Below the pieces are notes generated by a model, which saw nothing but the letters and a program-made list of their open reading frames with translations, was not told the DNA's origin and did no database searches. From Candidatus Pelagibacterales bacterium (GTDB lineage: Bacteria > Pseudomonadota > Alphaproteobacteria > Pelagibacterales > Pelagibacteraceae), in contig VHCC01000014.1 in assembly GCA_016882185.1 (NCBI GenBank), positions 1-12,823 on the forward strand: 12,823 nucleotides of DNA. Direction: 5' to 3'. Position 1 is the first letter of the stretch. The number at the start of each line of letters is the position of its first letter. Shown here one piece after another: positions 1 through 6,681 of this stretch. The translations under genes were made by a program, and so were the position numbers.

Positions 1-32
1 AAACCTTTAGTTTCCGATACTGTTACTTTCAT
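1..32 (-). CDS. tig: Trigger factor, N-terminal fragment (gene runs off the left edge)
   Basis: Only ten codons are inside the window, reading MKVTVSETKG. This matches the start of ribosome-associated trigger factor, the peptidyl-prolyl isomerase and chaperone that binds nascent chains at the exit tunnel (family starts such as MKV/MQV followed by a conserved Gly-Leu). The gene begins 8 nt after the CCA end of tRNA-Leu(UAG) on the same strand, and tRNA-Leu beside tig is a neighbourhood I associate with alphaproteobacteria. A second in-frame ATG at 41-39 would add three residues, but its A is the terminal A of the encoded CCA. The ATG at 32 was chosen because it fits the family start and survives tRNA maturation. 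There is no clear Shine-Dalgarno sequence. The identification rests on ten residues plus context, so it is tentative. Confidence 0.6.
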   Translation of the reverse strand, partial: MKVTVSETKG

Positions 33-40
33 ATTCTTCA

Positions 41-124
41 TGGTGCGGGAGAAAGGACTTGAACCTTCACATCTTTCGATACCAGTTCCTAAGACTGGCG
101 TGTCTACCGTTCCACCACTCCCGC
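41..124 (-). tRNA. tRNA-Leu (anticodon UAG), CCA encoded
   Basis: The reverse complement folds as a class II tRNA. The 7-bp acceptor is GCGGGAG with CTCCCGC, followed by discriminator A and an encoded CCA (43-41). The anticodon stem CCAGT/ACTGG encloses the loop CTTAGGA, giving anticodon TAG, which reads CUA and related Leu codons. A long variable arm follows, and the T arm is GAAGG/CCTTT around TTCAAGT with one G-T pair. The length is 84 nt. It lies directly upstream of the probable tig start, so a shared precursor transcript is likely. No convincing promoter hexamer pair was found in the 122 bp upstream. Confidence 0.95.
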
Positions 125-202
125 TTTATTATTAATAAATTTCGAATGGCGAATATAGCTATATTATTTAATGCTTTCTAGGATTTAATTATAAAATATG
201 AG

Positions 203-230
203 TTTCAAAATAATACGATTTGCTTATATA
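203..230 (+). promoter_or_regulatory. Candidate sigma70 promoter for the GST-like gene
   Basis: TTTCAA (203-208) and TATATA (225-230) are 16 bp apart in the 122-bp gap between the divergent tRNA-Leu and GST-like genes. Transcription would start near 237, leaving a leader of about ten bases. Both hexamers are weak and the region is AT-rich, so chance matches are easy. Confidence 0.25.
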
Positions 231-246
231 AAAAGCACATTTAATT

Positions 247-870
247 ATGAAATTTAAACTAGCTATAGGTGATAAAATTAGTTCTACATGGTCATTAAGA
301 CCGTGGTTAGTGTTAAAATATTTTAATATTCCATTTGATGAAATTAAAATTAAGCTAGGAAATAAAGATACTAAAAAAAAAATATTAAGAATTTCACCTT
401 CAGGAAAGGTTCCTTGTTTAATTTACGGGAAAATAAAAATATGGGACTCTTTGTCAATTTGTGAATTTTTAGCAGAAAAATTTAAAAATAAAAATTTGTG
501 GCCAAAAAATAACTATGATAAAATAATGGCAAGAAATCTTTCTTCAGAAATGCATAGTGGTTTTGCTAATTTAAGAAAAAACTTAAGTATGAATTTTCTT
601 AAAAAAAATCTTAAATTCAAAAAAAATAGAGAAACTTTAACTGAAATAACTAGAGCAAAGAATATAATTGAAAATTGTTTAAAAAGATCCAAAGGACCAT
701 TTATGTTTAAAAAATTTTCTATTGTAGATGCTATGTATGCACCTGTAATATTTAGATTTAAAATTTATAATGTAAAATTATCTAAATTATTAGAAAGATA
801 TCTTAAAACTTTATTAAATATGAAGGAAATTAAACTCTGGCTTTTAGAGGCAAGAAAGGAACTAAAATGA
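247..870 (+). CDS. Glutathione S-transferase family protein
   Basis: A cytosolic GST-fold protein of 207 aa, expected to bind glutathione and conjugate or reduce an unknown electrophile. The N-terminal thioredoxin-like domain (about 1-80) carries the Ser-rich glutathione site (S12, S13, W15, S16, with RPW at 18-20), the SGKVP segment with the cis-proline at 56, and WDS at 66-68 followed by a CEFLAE helix. The helical C-terminal domain has EMHSGF at 101-106, typical of the bacterial subgroup starting SSWSLRPWL, and the N-capping box S158-I-V-D161. The length is normal. The ATG at 247 lies just before the first strand; no Shine-Dalgarno is visible. The stop overlaps the next start by 4 nt (ATGA), so the two genes are translationally coupled. 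The substrate cannot be read from the sequence. Confidence 0.88.
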   Translation: MKFKLAIGDKISSTWSLRPWLVLKYFNIPFDEIKIKLGNKDTKKKILRISPSGKVPCLIYGKIKIWDSLSICEFLAEKFKNKNLWPKNNYDKIMARNLSSEMHSGFANLRKNLSMNFLKKNLKFKKNRETLTEITRAKNIIENCLKRSKGPFMFKKFSIVDAMYAPVIFRFKIYNVKLSKLLERYLKTLLNMKEIKLWLLEARKELK

Positions 871-1109
871 TACGCTACATAATAATTATCAGCGCAATTA
901 TTCTTCCCTTTGTGTTTTATTATTTTCTTGTTCGTTTCACTAAAAAGATTAATAAAAAATTTCCAATAATTACTTTATCATTTATAAGCCTTTTATTGTT
1001 AATTTGTTCTTTAGTATATTTGAGATTTACAAGCGCAGATCCCACTGGTCTAAAATATACCCCACCAAAATATGAAAATAATAAGGTTGTGCCCTCAAAA
1101 ATAAAATAA
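867..1109 (+). CDS. Small two-helix inner-membrane protein, DUF6111-like
   Basis: An 80-aa protein with two predicted membrane helices (about 3-22 and 33-52) joined by a short basic loop (RFTKKINKK). It ends in a polar tail containing YTPPKYE and KVVP (64-76). This plan, and a tail of the form Y-x-P-P-x-x-E-x-x-x-x-V-P, match my recollection of alphaproteobacterial DUF6111 proteins, which have no established function. With both termini on one side, the positive loop suggests that the loop faces the cytoplasm and the termini the periplasm. It overlaps the GST-like stop by 4 nt, so it is probably translated from the same message. It ends 2 bp from the convergent nnr stop, with no terminator between. 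The coding call is firm; the family name is from memory. Confidence 0.75.
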   Translation: MIRYIIIISAIILPFVFYYFLVRFTKKINKKFPIITLSFISLLLLICSLVYLRFTSADPTGLKYTPPKYENNKVVPSKIK

Positions 1110-1111
1110 AA

Positions 1112-2599
1112 TTAATTATACTTTTTATCTAGATACTCTAATGCTTTGGGCAAATTTTTAATAATATCTTCAGCTATTAATCCTTTTTTAGAAAATTTTG
1201 CTGCATAAGAATGCAACCAAACCCCAGCGCAAGCTCCATCAAATGCTGACATTTTATTTTTTCCTATTAAACTAACAATTATTCCACTCAATACATCTCC
1301 AGTGCCAATCACGGCTAATTCCTCGGTGGAAACAGTATTAACGCAAACCTTTCCATCTGGTGAAGCTATAATTGTATCTGGGCCTTTTAATACCAAAACA
1401 CAATTTGCTTTTTTTGAGGCTTTTAATGTTTTTTCAATTTTATTGTTAATATTTTTAAAGTCTGGAAAAATTCTATTAAACTCTCCTTCGTGAGGTGTAA
1501 TAATTTTATTTTTATCTAAAATTAAAAATAATTGTGTAGGATTTTTTGAGAATGAAGTTAATGCATCTGCGTCTATAACCATATTATTAACAAACTTAGA
1601 TATTAACTTAGTATTTTCAATAGTTTTTTGATTAACACCAGCACCTGGTCCTATAAGTAAAGAGGTAATTATATTTTTTTTTAAAAAAAATTTAAGTTCA
1701 TCTATGGAGTTAATTTCAATCTTTAATAATGAAAAAAATTTTTGATTATACTTATCTATAGTATCTTTATTAGCGATTACTGTAACAGATCCTACTCCAC
1801 AACGAATTGCTGCACTTGATGACAATAAAGATGCTCCTATATAATTTTTTAATGACCCATAAACATATACTCTTCCCCTAGAATACTTGTGTGAGTTATA
1901 TTTCTTCCAGGGAAATTTTTTGTTAATCCATAAACTTGGATTATTTTCCTGAATTTTATTGTTAACAAATTTATTTAAAGATTTTTTAATTCCAATATCT
2001 AAAATTTTTATTAGGCCTGAAAAATAAGTGCCAGGAAAAAGTATATGCCCCAATTTTTTACAATGAAGAGCTAAAGTAAAGTTAGCCTTAATAGCTTCTC
2101 CCATAACTTTTCCATTATCACTATTTATTCCTGTAGGAATATCTATCGAAAATATAACGGTCTTCTTTTTATTAATCGCTTTTATTGTATTTATAATATT
2201 AGAATTTAACTTTCTATTTAAACCAACTCCAAAGATGCAGTCGATAATAATAGGTCTTGTTTTTCTTTTAAGTTCCTTATGTAAATCTTTTAAACAAAAA
2301 ACTTCACAATTAAGTTTATTGAAAGCTTTATAGTTATCTTTTTTTTTATTCTTTATTGGTAATATTAGAAAAATCTTAACTTTATAACCTTTATTAATAA
2401 GGCAATTACCAATTATAAATCCATCACCTCCATTATTACCTGGGCCACAAATGACTAATATTTCATCATTTTTTGAAATCTTTGATGATATATAATCTGA
2501 GCATCTTTCTCCCGCTGATTGCATTAAAGAAAATGAATTTTTTCTAAATTTAAATTCTTCTTTCTCAACAGCTTTAATTTCTATCGAATTTAAAATCAT
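1112..2599 (-). CDS. nnr: Bifunctional NAD(P)H-hydrate epimerase / ADP-dependent NAD(P)H-hydrate dehydratase
   Basis: A metabolite-repair enzyme of 495 aa. The N-terminal YjeF domain (about 1-210) interconverts R and S forms of hydrated NAD(P)H; the C-terminal ribokinase-like domain (about 225-490) dehydrates the S form using ADP. The epimerase half shows GPGNNGGDG (52-60), D120 before IFGVGL, and IDIPTG (152-157). The dehydratase half shows IGPGAG (317-321), DADAL (343-347), TPHEGE (368-373), KGPDTII (405-411) and GTGDVLSG (432-439) with catalytic D435. Both halves have full motifs and the fused length is normal. The segment before GTGD reads STEELAVI rather than the more usual N-P-x-L-A form. 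It diverges from glnA across 151 bp and has no Shine-Dalgarno sequence. Confidence 0.95.
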   Translation of the reverse strand: MILNSIEIKAVEKEEFKFRKNSFSLMQSAGERCSDYISSKISKNDEILVICGPGNNGGDGFIIGNCLINKGYKVKIFLILPIKNKKKDNYKAFNKLNCEVFCLKDLHKELKRKTRPIIIDCIFGVGLNRKLNSNIINTIKAINKKKTVIFSIDIPTGINSDNGKVMGEAIKANFTLALHCKKLGHILFPGTYFSGLIKILDIGIKKSLNKFVNNKIQENNPSLWINKKFPWKKYNSHKYSRGRVYVYGSLKNYIGASLLSSSAAIRCGVGSVTVIANKDTIDKYNQKFFSLLKIEINSIDELKFFLKKNIITSLLIGPGAGVNQKTIENTKLISKFVNNMVIDADALTSFSKNPTQLFLILDKNKIITPHEGEFNRIFPDFKNINNKIEKTLKASKKANCVLVLKGPDTIIASPDGKVCVNTVSTEELAVIGTGDVLSGIIVSLIGKNKMSAFDGACAGVWLHSYAAKFSKKGLIAEDIIKNLPKALEYLDKKYN

Positions 2600-2678
2600 T
2601 TATAAAAAACAATCTACAGTTTAATTTTTACTAACATTATTATGCATACCTGACATAACTAAAAAACAATGGAATTTA

Positions 2679-2706
2679 TTGCTTCTAATTATAGTACATC
2701 TACAAT
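2679..2706 (+). promoter_or_regulatory. Likely sigma70 promoter of glnA
   Basis: TTGCTT (2679-2684) and TACAAT (2701-2706) are separated by 16 bp. Each is close to consensus, and the expected start near 2713 gives a leader of about 38 nt before the strong ribosome-binding site. The rest of the 2600-2750 gap is AT-rich without an evident riboswitch fold. TATAAT on the minus strand (2693-2688) overlaps this promoter and could serve nnr, but it lacks a good -35. Confidence 0.5.
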
Positions 2707-2738
2707 AAAAAATTAAAAACAAGATTAATAATTAATAA

Positions 2739-2744
2739 AGGGAG
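2739..2744 (+). promoter_or_regulatory. Strong Shine-Dalgarno sequence of glnA
   Basis: AGGGAG sits six bases before the glnA ATG and pairs well with the 3' end of 16S rRNA. It stands out because the other starts in this window have little or no such sequence, which fits a highly translated gene. Confidence 0.8.
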
Positions 2745-2750
2745 AAATTA

Positions 2751-4160
2751 ATGAGCGCCGCATCAGACATACTAAAATTAATTAAAGAAAAAGAAATAGA
2801 GTTTGTAGATTTAAGATTTACGGACCCTAGAGGAAAGCTTCAGCATATGACTCAGGACTTAACAACAATTGATGAAAATTTTTTAAACGATGGAACTTTT
2901 TTTGATGGTTCATCAATTGCTGGCTGGAAAGCCATTAATGAGTCTGACATGATCTTAAAGCCAGATTTATCAAGAACATTTGTTGATCCTTTTACCTCAC
3001 ATAATACACTTGTTATTTTCTGTGATGTAATGGACCCTATAAAAAAAGATTTCTACGAGAGAGATCCTAGATCCATAGCAAAAAAAGCTGAAGCATATTT
3101 AAAAACAACTGGAATTGGTGACACTATTTATTTTGGGCCAGAGCCTGAGTTTTTTATATTTGATGATGTTAAAATATCGAACACCATGCAAAAAGTTTCT
3201 TTTCAGGTGGACAGTAATGAAGGCCCTTATAACGGCGATAAAGAATATCCAAATGGAAACATGGGTCATAGACCAGTTGTCAAAGGTGGTTATTTTCCTG
3301 TGCCTCCAGTTGATAGTTGTCAGGACTTAAGAGCAGAAGCTTTAAAAGCAATGAAAGATATGGGCGTTAAAGTTGAGAAACATCATCATGAAGTTGCCCC
3401 ATCTCAACATGAATTAGGTACGATGTTTGATACAATGGTACGTAATGCAGATAATATGCAGATTTACAAATATGCGGTGCAGATGGTTGCTCACTCATTT
3501 GGAAAAACTGCAACCTTTATGGCAAAACCAATTAAAGGAGACAATGGATCAGGTATGCATTGTCACCAATCTATTTGGAAAGCTGGTAAACCACTTTTTG
3601 CTGGAGATAAATATGCAGGACTTTCACAAGAGTGTCTTTATTATATAGGTGGAATTATTAAACATGCAAAAGCTCTAAATGCTTTTACTAATTCAACTAC
3701 TAATAGTTACAAAAGATTAATTCCTGGATTTGAAGCTCCAGTAATTCTTGCTTACTCTGCAAGAAATAGATCTGCTAGCTGCAGAATACCTTTTAGCTCT
3801 AGTCCAAAAGGAAAAAGAGTTGAGGTAAGATTCCCAGATGCTGCTGGAAATCCATATCTAACTTTTGCTTCTATGTTAATGGCTGGAATTGATGGAATTA
3901 AAAATAAAATTGATCCAGGAAAACCATTTGATAAAGACTTATACACCTTATCAGCAGAAGAACTTAAAGGTGTTCCTCAAGTTTGCGGTTCATTAAGAGA
4001 AGCTTTGGAGAACTTAGATAAAGATAGAGCTTTTTTAACTTCTGGTGGTGTATTCACTGATGATCAAATTGATGCCTACATCGAATTAAAGATGACTGAA
4101 GTGTATAATATGGAGCACACTCCTCACCCAGTTGAATATCAAATGTATTACAGCTGTTAA
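2751..4160 (+). CDS. glnA: Glutamine synthetase, type I
   Basis: Makes glutamine from glutamate, ammonia and ATP as a cytosolic dodecamer, the main entry of ammonium into metabolism. The length of 469 aa is that of the GSI-beta type. Seen motifs: DGSSIAGW (52-59), GPEPEFFIF (129-137) with metal ligands E131 and E133, HHHEVAPSQHELG (211-223) with E214 and E221, NGSGMHCHQS (265-274) with H270, PGFEAP (325-330) with E328, RNRSASCRIP (338-347), and VEVRFPD (357-363). The adenylylation segment DKDLYTL is present with Tyr398. The ATG has a strong Shine-Dalgarno, and the gene is bounded by its own promoter and terminator, so it is monocistronic. No PII gene (glnB) lies beside it, unlike in many alphaproteobacteria. 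Confidence 0.98.
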   Translation: MSAASDILKLIKEKEIEFVDLRFTDPRGKLQHMTQDLTTIDENFLNDGTFFDGSSIAGWKAINESDMILKPDLSRTFVDPFTSHNTLVIFCDVMDPIKKDFYERDPRSIAKKAEAYLKTTGIGDTIYFGPEPEFFIFDDVKISNTMQKVSFQVDSNEGPYNGDKEYPNGNMGHRPVVKGGYFPVPPVDSCQDLRAEALKAMKDMGVKVEKHHHEVAPSQHELGTMFDTMVRNADNMQIYKYAVQMVAHSFGKTATFMAKPIKGDNGSGMHCHQSIWKAGKPLFAGDKYAGLSQECLYYIGGIIKHAKALNAFTNSTTNSYKRLIPGFEAPVILAYSARNRSASCRIPFSSSPKGKRVEVRFPDAAGNPYLTFASMLMAGIDGIKNKIDPGKPFDKDLYTLSAEELKGVPQVCGSLREALENLDKDRAFLTSGGVFTDDQIDAYIELKMTEVYNMEHTPHPVEYQMYYSC

Positions 4161-4180
4161 TTATAATTTTTTAAAACTAA

Positions 4181-4214
4181 AAACCCCGTACCTAAAAATA
4201 CGGGGTTTTTTTTT
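4181..4214 (+). terminator. Rho-independent terminator after glnA
   Basis: A perfect 10-bp inverted repeat (AAACCCCGTA at 4181-4190, TACGGGGTTT at 4199-4208) encloses an 8-nt loop and runs into nine consecutive T residues (4206-4214). It lies 20 bp after the glnA stop and is the only canonical intrinsic terminator I see in the window. Confidence 0.95.
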
Positions 4215-4269
4215 GCTTAAAATAAATTTACGTCTGTATTTTTTCAAAAATTAATCTAATGCTTGGCGT

Positions 4270-6207
4270 GTGGTAAAAAATAGTAATTATTCTGCAAAAG
4301 ATATTGAAATTCTAGAAGGTTTAGAGCCTGTTAGAAAAAGACCGGGGATGTACATAGGTGGTACAGATGAGACTGCCTTTCATCATCTTGCGACCGAAAT
4401 TATTGATAACTCTATGGATGAAGTTACGGCAGGGTATGCAAAAAATATCCACGTAAAATTAAATAAAGATAAATCGTTAACAGTTACAGACGATGGCAGA
4501 GGAATCCCATTGGATAAACATCCAAAGAAAAATAAAACCGCACTTGAAATAGTAATGACAACTTTACATTCTGGTGGAAAATTTAAAGAGGGAACCTACT
4601 CTACCTCAGCTGGTTTACATGGAGTGGGTCTTTCTGTTGTAAATGCATTATCTGAAAAATTAAAAATAGAGGTCTTTAAAAACTCCACTATATTTGAACA
4701 AAATTATTCTAAAGGAAAACCTTTAAATAAATTATCTAAAAAAGGAAAATCTAAAATTAAAAATGGAACTCAAGTTACATTTACTCCTGATAAAGAAATT
4801 TTTGGAAAAGATCTAAATTTTGTTCCAAATAAATTATATAATCTTTGTAAAAGTAAGGCTTATTTAGTCAAAGGTATTACAATACATTGGGAATGCGATA
4901 GAGCTTTAATAAATAGAAAAGACGACACCCCTAATAGCGCAAAACTTTTTTTTCCAGATGGTATTAATCAGTATTTAGATAGTGAAACTAAAAATTTTAC
5001 AAAAATTAATGATAAAATATGTCATCATAAAAACAATTTTGATGATGATAAGGGAAAGTTTGAATTTGCAATTCAATGGCATAATGAAATATCAGAATTT
5101 AAAATTTCATTTTGTAACTCAGTATTAACTACTAATGGAGGAACACATGAACAAGGTTTTAGATCTGGAGTAGCAAAATCTATAAGAAAAATTGCAAAAT
5201 TTAAAAATAATAAACTGGTGGCCAGTGCTACCGCTGATGAAATACTATCAAATGCAAGTTACATTCTATCTGTTTTTATTAGTAATCCAGAATTTGAAGG
5301 GCAAACTAAATCTAGACTATCCTCTTCTTATATTCAAAAATATTGTGATGTCTCCATAGCAAAATCTGTCGAGGAATGGTTTAATCAACATCCAAAAGCA
5401 TCAAATTCAATTCTCTCTTTTATTGAAGGGAAAATAAGAGAAAAAAATTTATTAGATCAAAATCTTGATGTTGGAAGACAAAGTGCAACAAGAAAAATAC
5501 GTTTGCCGGGAAAACTTGCGGACTGCACAAGTTCAAAAGTGGAAGGAACTGAATTATTTATAGTTGAGGGAGATTCTGCTGGAGGCTCAGCAAAACAAGC
5601 TCGCGATAGAAATTTTCAAGCAATTCTTCCTTTAAGAGGAAAAATATTGAATGTAAAAAATTCCAATACAGCAAAGATATTAGCGAATACTGAAATATCA
5701 AATCTACTTCAAGCGCTAGGGTGTCAAAGGAGAGAAAAGTACGTTGATAAAGATTTAAGATACGAAAAAGTAATTATTATGACTGATGCTGATGTTGATG
5801 GTGACCATATAGCAAGTTTACTTTTAACTTTTTTTTTCTGCGAAATGCCGAATTTAATTAAAAATGGACATTTATATCTTGCTGTACCACCACTTTATAA
5901 ACTTAATATATCTAATCAGATTTATTATGTACGTAATGATATTGAAAAAGATAAATTATTAAAAAATCTTAAAAAAGGATCTAAAATAGAAATAAGTAGA
6001 TTTAAAGGATTGGGCGAAATGATGGCTCAACAATTAAAAGAGACTACAATGGACATTAATACTCGATCCCTAATTAGAGTTATGGTTCCTACAAGCGATT
6101 ATAAAAAAACAAATAAATTAATATCGAACATTATGGGAAAAAATGCAGATCTAAGACTAAAATTTATAGAAGAAAATGCTCCTAAAGCAAAAAACTTAGA
6201 CTTATAA
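4270..6207 (+). CDS. parE: DNA topoisomerase IV subunit B
   Basis: ATPase subunit that works with ParC to decatenate and relax DNA. The GHKL ATPase domain comes first: RKRPGMYIG (22-30), E43 as the catalytic base with N47 (TEIIDNSMDE), DDGRGIP (74-80), GLHGVG (115-120), and the QTK loop lysine K347. The Toprim domain follows: EGDSAGGS (433-440) with E433, and DADVDGDH (506-513). The tail has RFKGLGEMM (577-585). ParE is preferred to GyrB because of GGTDETAFHHL near the start, KGLGEMMAQQLKETTMD near the end, and the 645-aa length without a GyrB insertion. GTG at 4270 is the only plausible in-frame start and has no Shine-Dalgarno. A five-codon ATG frame (4259-4276) overlaps it. A weak TTGCTT...TATTTT pair (4213-4242) might be its promoter. 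Confidence 0.96.
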   Translation: MVKNSNYSAKDIEILEGLEPVRKRPGMYIGGTDETAFHHLATEIIDNSMDEVTAGYAKNIHVKLNKDKSLTVTDDGRGIPLDKHPKKNKTALEIVMTTLHSGGKFKEGTYSTSAGLHGVGLSVVNALSEKLKIEVFKNSTIFEQNYSKGKPLNKLSKKGKSKIKNGTQVTFTPDKEIFGKDLNFVPNKLYNLCKSKAYLVKGITIHWECDRALINRKDDTPNSAKLFFPDGINQYLDSETKNFTKINDKICHHKNNFDDDKGKFEFAIQWHNEISEFKISFCNSVLTTNGGTHEQGFRSGVAKSIRKIAKFKNNKLVASATADEILSNASYILSVFISNPEFEGQTKSRLSSSYIQKYCDVSIAKSVEEWFNQHPKASNSILSFIEGKIREKNLLDQNLDVGRQSATRKIRLPGKLADCTSSKVEGTELFIVEGDSAGGSAKQARDRNFQAILPLRGKILNVKNSNTAKILANTEISNLLQALGCQRREKYVDKDLRYEKVIIMTDADVDGDHIASLLLTFFFCEMPNLIKNGHLYLAVPPLYKLNISNQIYYVRNDIEKDKLLKNLKKGSKIEISRFKGLGEMMAQQLKETTMDINTRSLIRVMVPTSDYKKTNKLISNIMGKNADLRLKFIEENAPKAKNLDL

Positions 6208-6208
6208 A

Positions 6209-6574
6209 TTATTTATAAAAATTAATTTTTCTTAAATCTCCACAATTAATACCGTTAAAATCAACTGTAGTGTTAACAATTTCGTTAGGTTTTGATTTTT
6301 TTTCAACAATAAAAGCTTCAAATTTTTTATCGGCAAAAGAGAAAGCTTCGATTGAAAATGAATTTCTTTTTTCTTCTTTAGAAATATTTTTAATCTCTAG
6401 AGACATTTTGCAAACGTCATTTTTTTGTGAAATAGATTTTATTAAAGTATAGGTAATATCAAATTCATTTTCGATAATGACATTTACTGTCTTTGTAACA
6501 TCTTTGTTTACGAATGGGACTTTTACATCCTTAGAACATGATACTAGAAAAAAAAGAATAATAAATATTCGCAT
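6209..6574 (-). CDS. Small putative lipoprotein of unknown function
   Basis: I do not recognise this 121-aa protein. It begins with a very short basic n-region (MR), a hydrophobic stretch (3-11) and a lipobox L10-V-S-C13, so it is predicted to be lipidated on C13 and exported. Ser at +2 would suggest the outer membrane by the E. coli rule, whose validity here is unknown. The mature part is rich in alternating hydrophobic residues, suggesting beta strands, and has two other cysteines (C55, C111) that might form a disulfide. The segment from about 55 to 118 is faintly like small Ig-like FxLYD domains, which is speculative. It starts 5 nt after the CCA of tRNA-Leu(UAA) on the same strand, with no Shine-Dalgarno, and ends 1 bp from the convergent parE stop. 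Confidence 0.75.
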   Translation of the reverse strand: MRIFIILFFLVSCSKDVKVPFVNKDVTKTVNVIIENEFDITYTLIKSISQKNDVCKMSLEIKNISKEEKRNSFSIEAFSFADKKFEAFIVEKKSKPNEIVNTTVDFNGINCGDLRKINFYK

Positions 6575-6579
6575 AATTG

Positions 6580-6666
6580 TGGTGCCCTCGGCCGGACTTG
6601 AACCGGCACTCCCAAAAAGGGCAAGGATTTTAAGTCCTTTGTGTCTACCAATTCCACCACGAGGGC
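6580..6666 (-). tRNA. tRNA-Leu (anticodon UAA), CCA encoded
   Basis: The reverse complement folds as a class II tRNA of 87 nt. The acceptor GCCCTCG pairs with CGAGGGC, followed by discriminator A and encoded CCA. The anticodon stem AAGGA/TCCTT encloses CTTAAAA, giving anticodon TAA for UUA/UUG codons, a dominant Leu codon in such an AT-rich genome. The variable arm forms CCC/GGG around five T residues, and the T arm is GCCGG/CCGGC around TTCAAGT. A good promoter lies just upstream. The 3' end lies 5 nt before the lipoprotein ATG. Confidence 0.96.
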
Positions 6667-6681
6667 TTTAGTGTTGTAATG

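Noticed and set aside
1302..1493. Plus-strand open frame inside nnr
   Set aside because: It is antisense to a fully motif-supported nnr with no start signal or recognisable protein.
2670..2684. TGGAATTTATTGCTT upstream of glnA resembling a sigma54 -24/-12 element
   Set aside because: The GG and GC dinucleotides are separated by 8 bases rather than the required 10, and the -24 part lacks CAC. The same bases fit a sigma70 -35 better.
2600..2750. Possible glutamine riboswitch or other structured leader before glnA
   Set aside because: No stable paired stems or recognisable conserved loops are visible. The likely leader is only about 38 nt and nearly all A/T.
3115..3648. Two plus-strand frames (3115-3330, 3427-3648) inside glnA
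   Set aside because: Out-of-frame shadows of a conserved enzyme gene; composition is low-quality and there are no initiation signals.
3752..3946. Minus-strand open frame inside glnA
   Set aside because: Antisense to the most conserved catalytic segment of glutamine synthetase; no independent support.
4270..6207. gyrB instead of parE
   Set aside because: GGTDETAFHHL near the start, the tail KGLGEMMAQQLKETTMD, and the compact length fit ParE.
6270..6452. Plus-strand open frame opposite the lipoprotein gene
   Set aside because: The minus-strand reading has a signal peptide and lipobox; this frame shows no feature and no start context.
6477..6671. 64-codon plus-strand frame across the second tRNA
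   Set aside because: It runs through the tRNA-Leu(UAA) complement and the start of the lipoprotein gene. The product is an artefact of the tRNA sequence.
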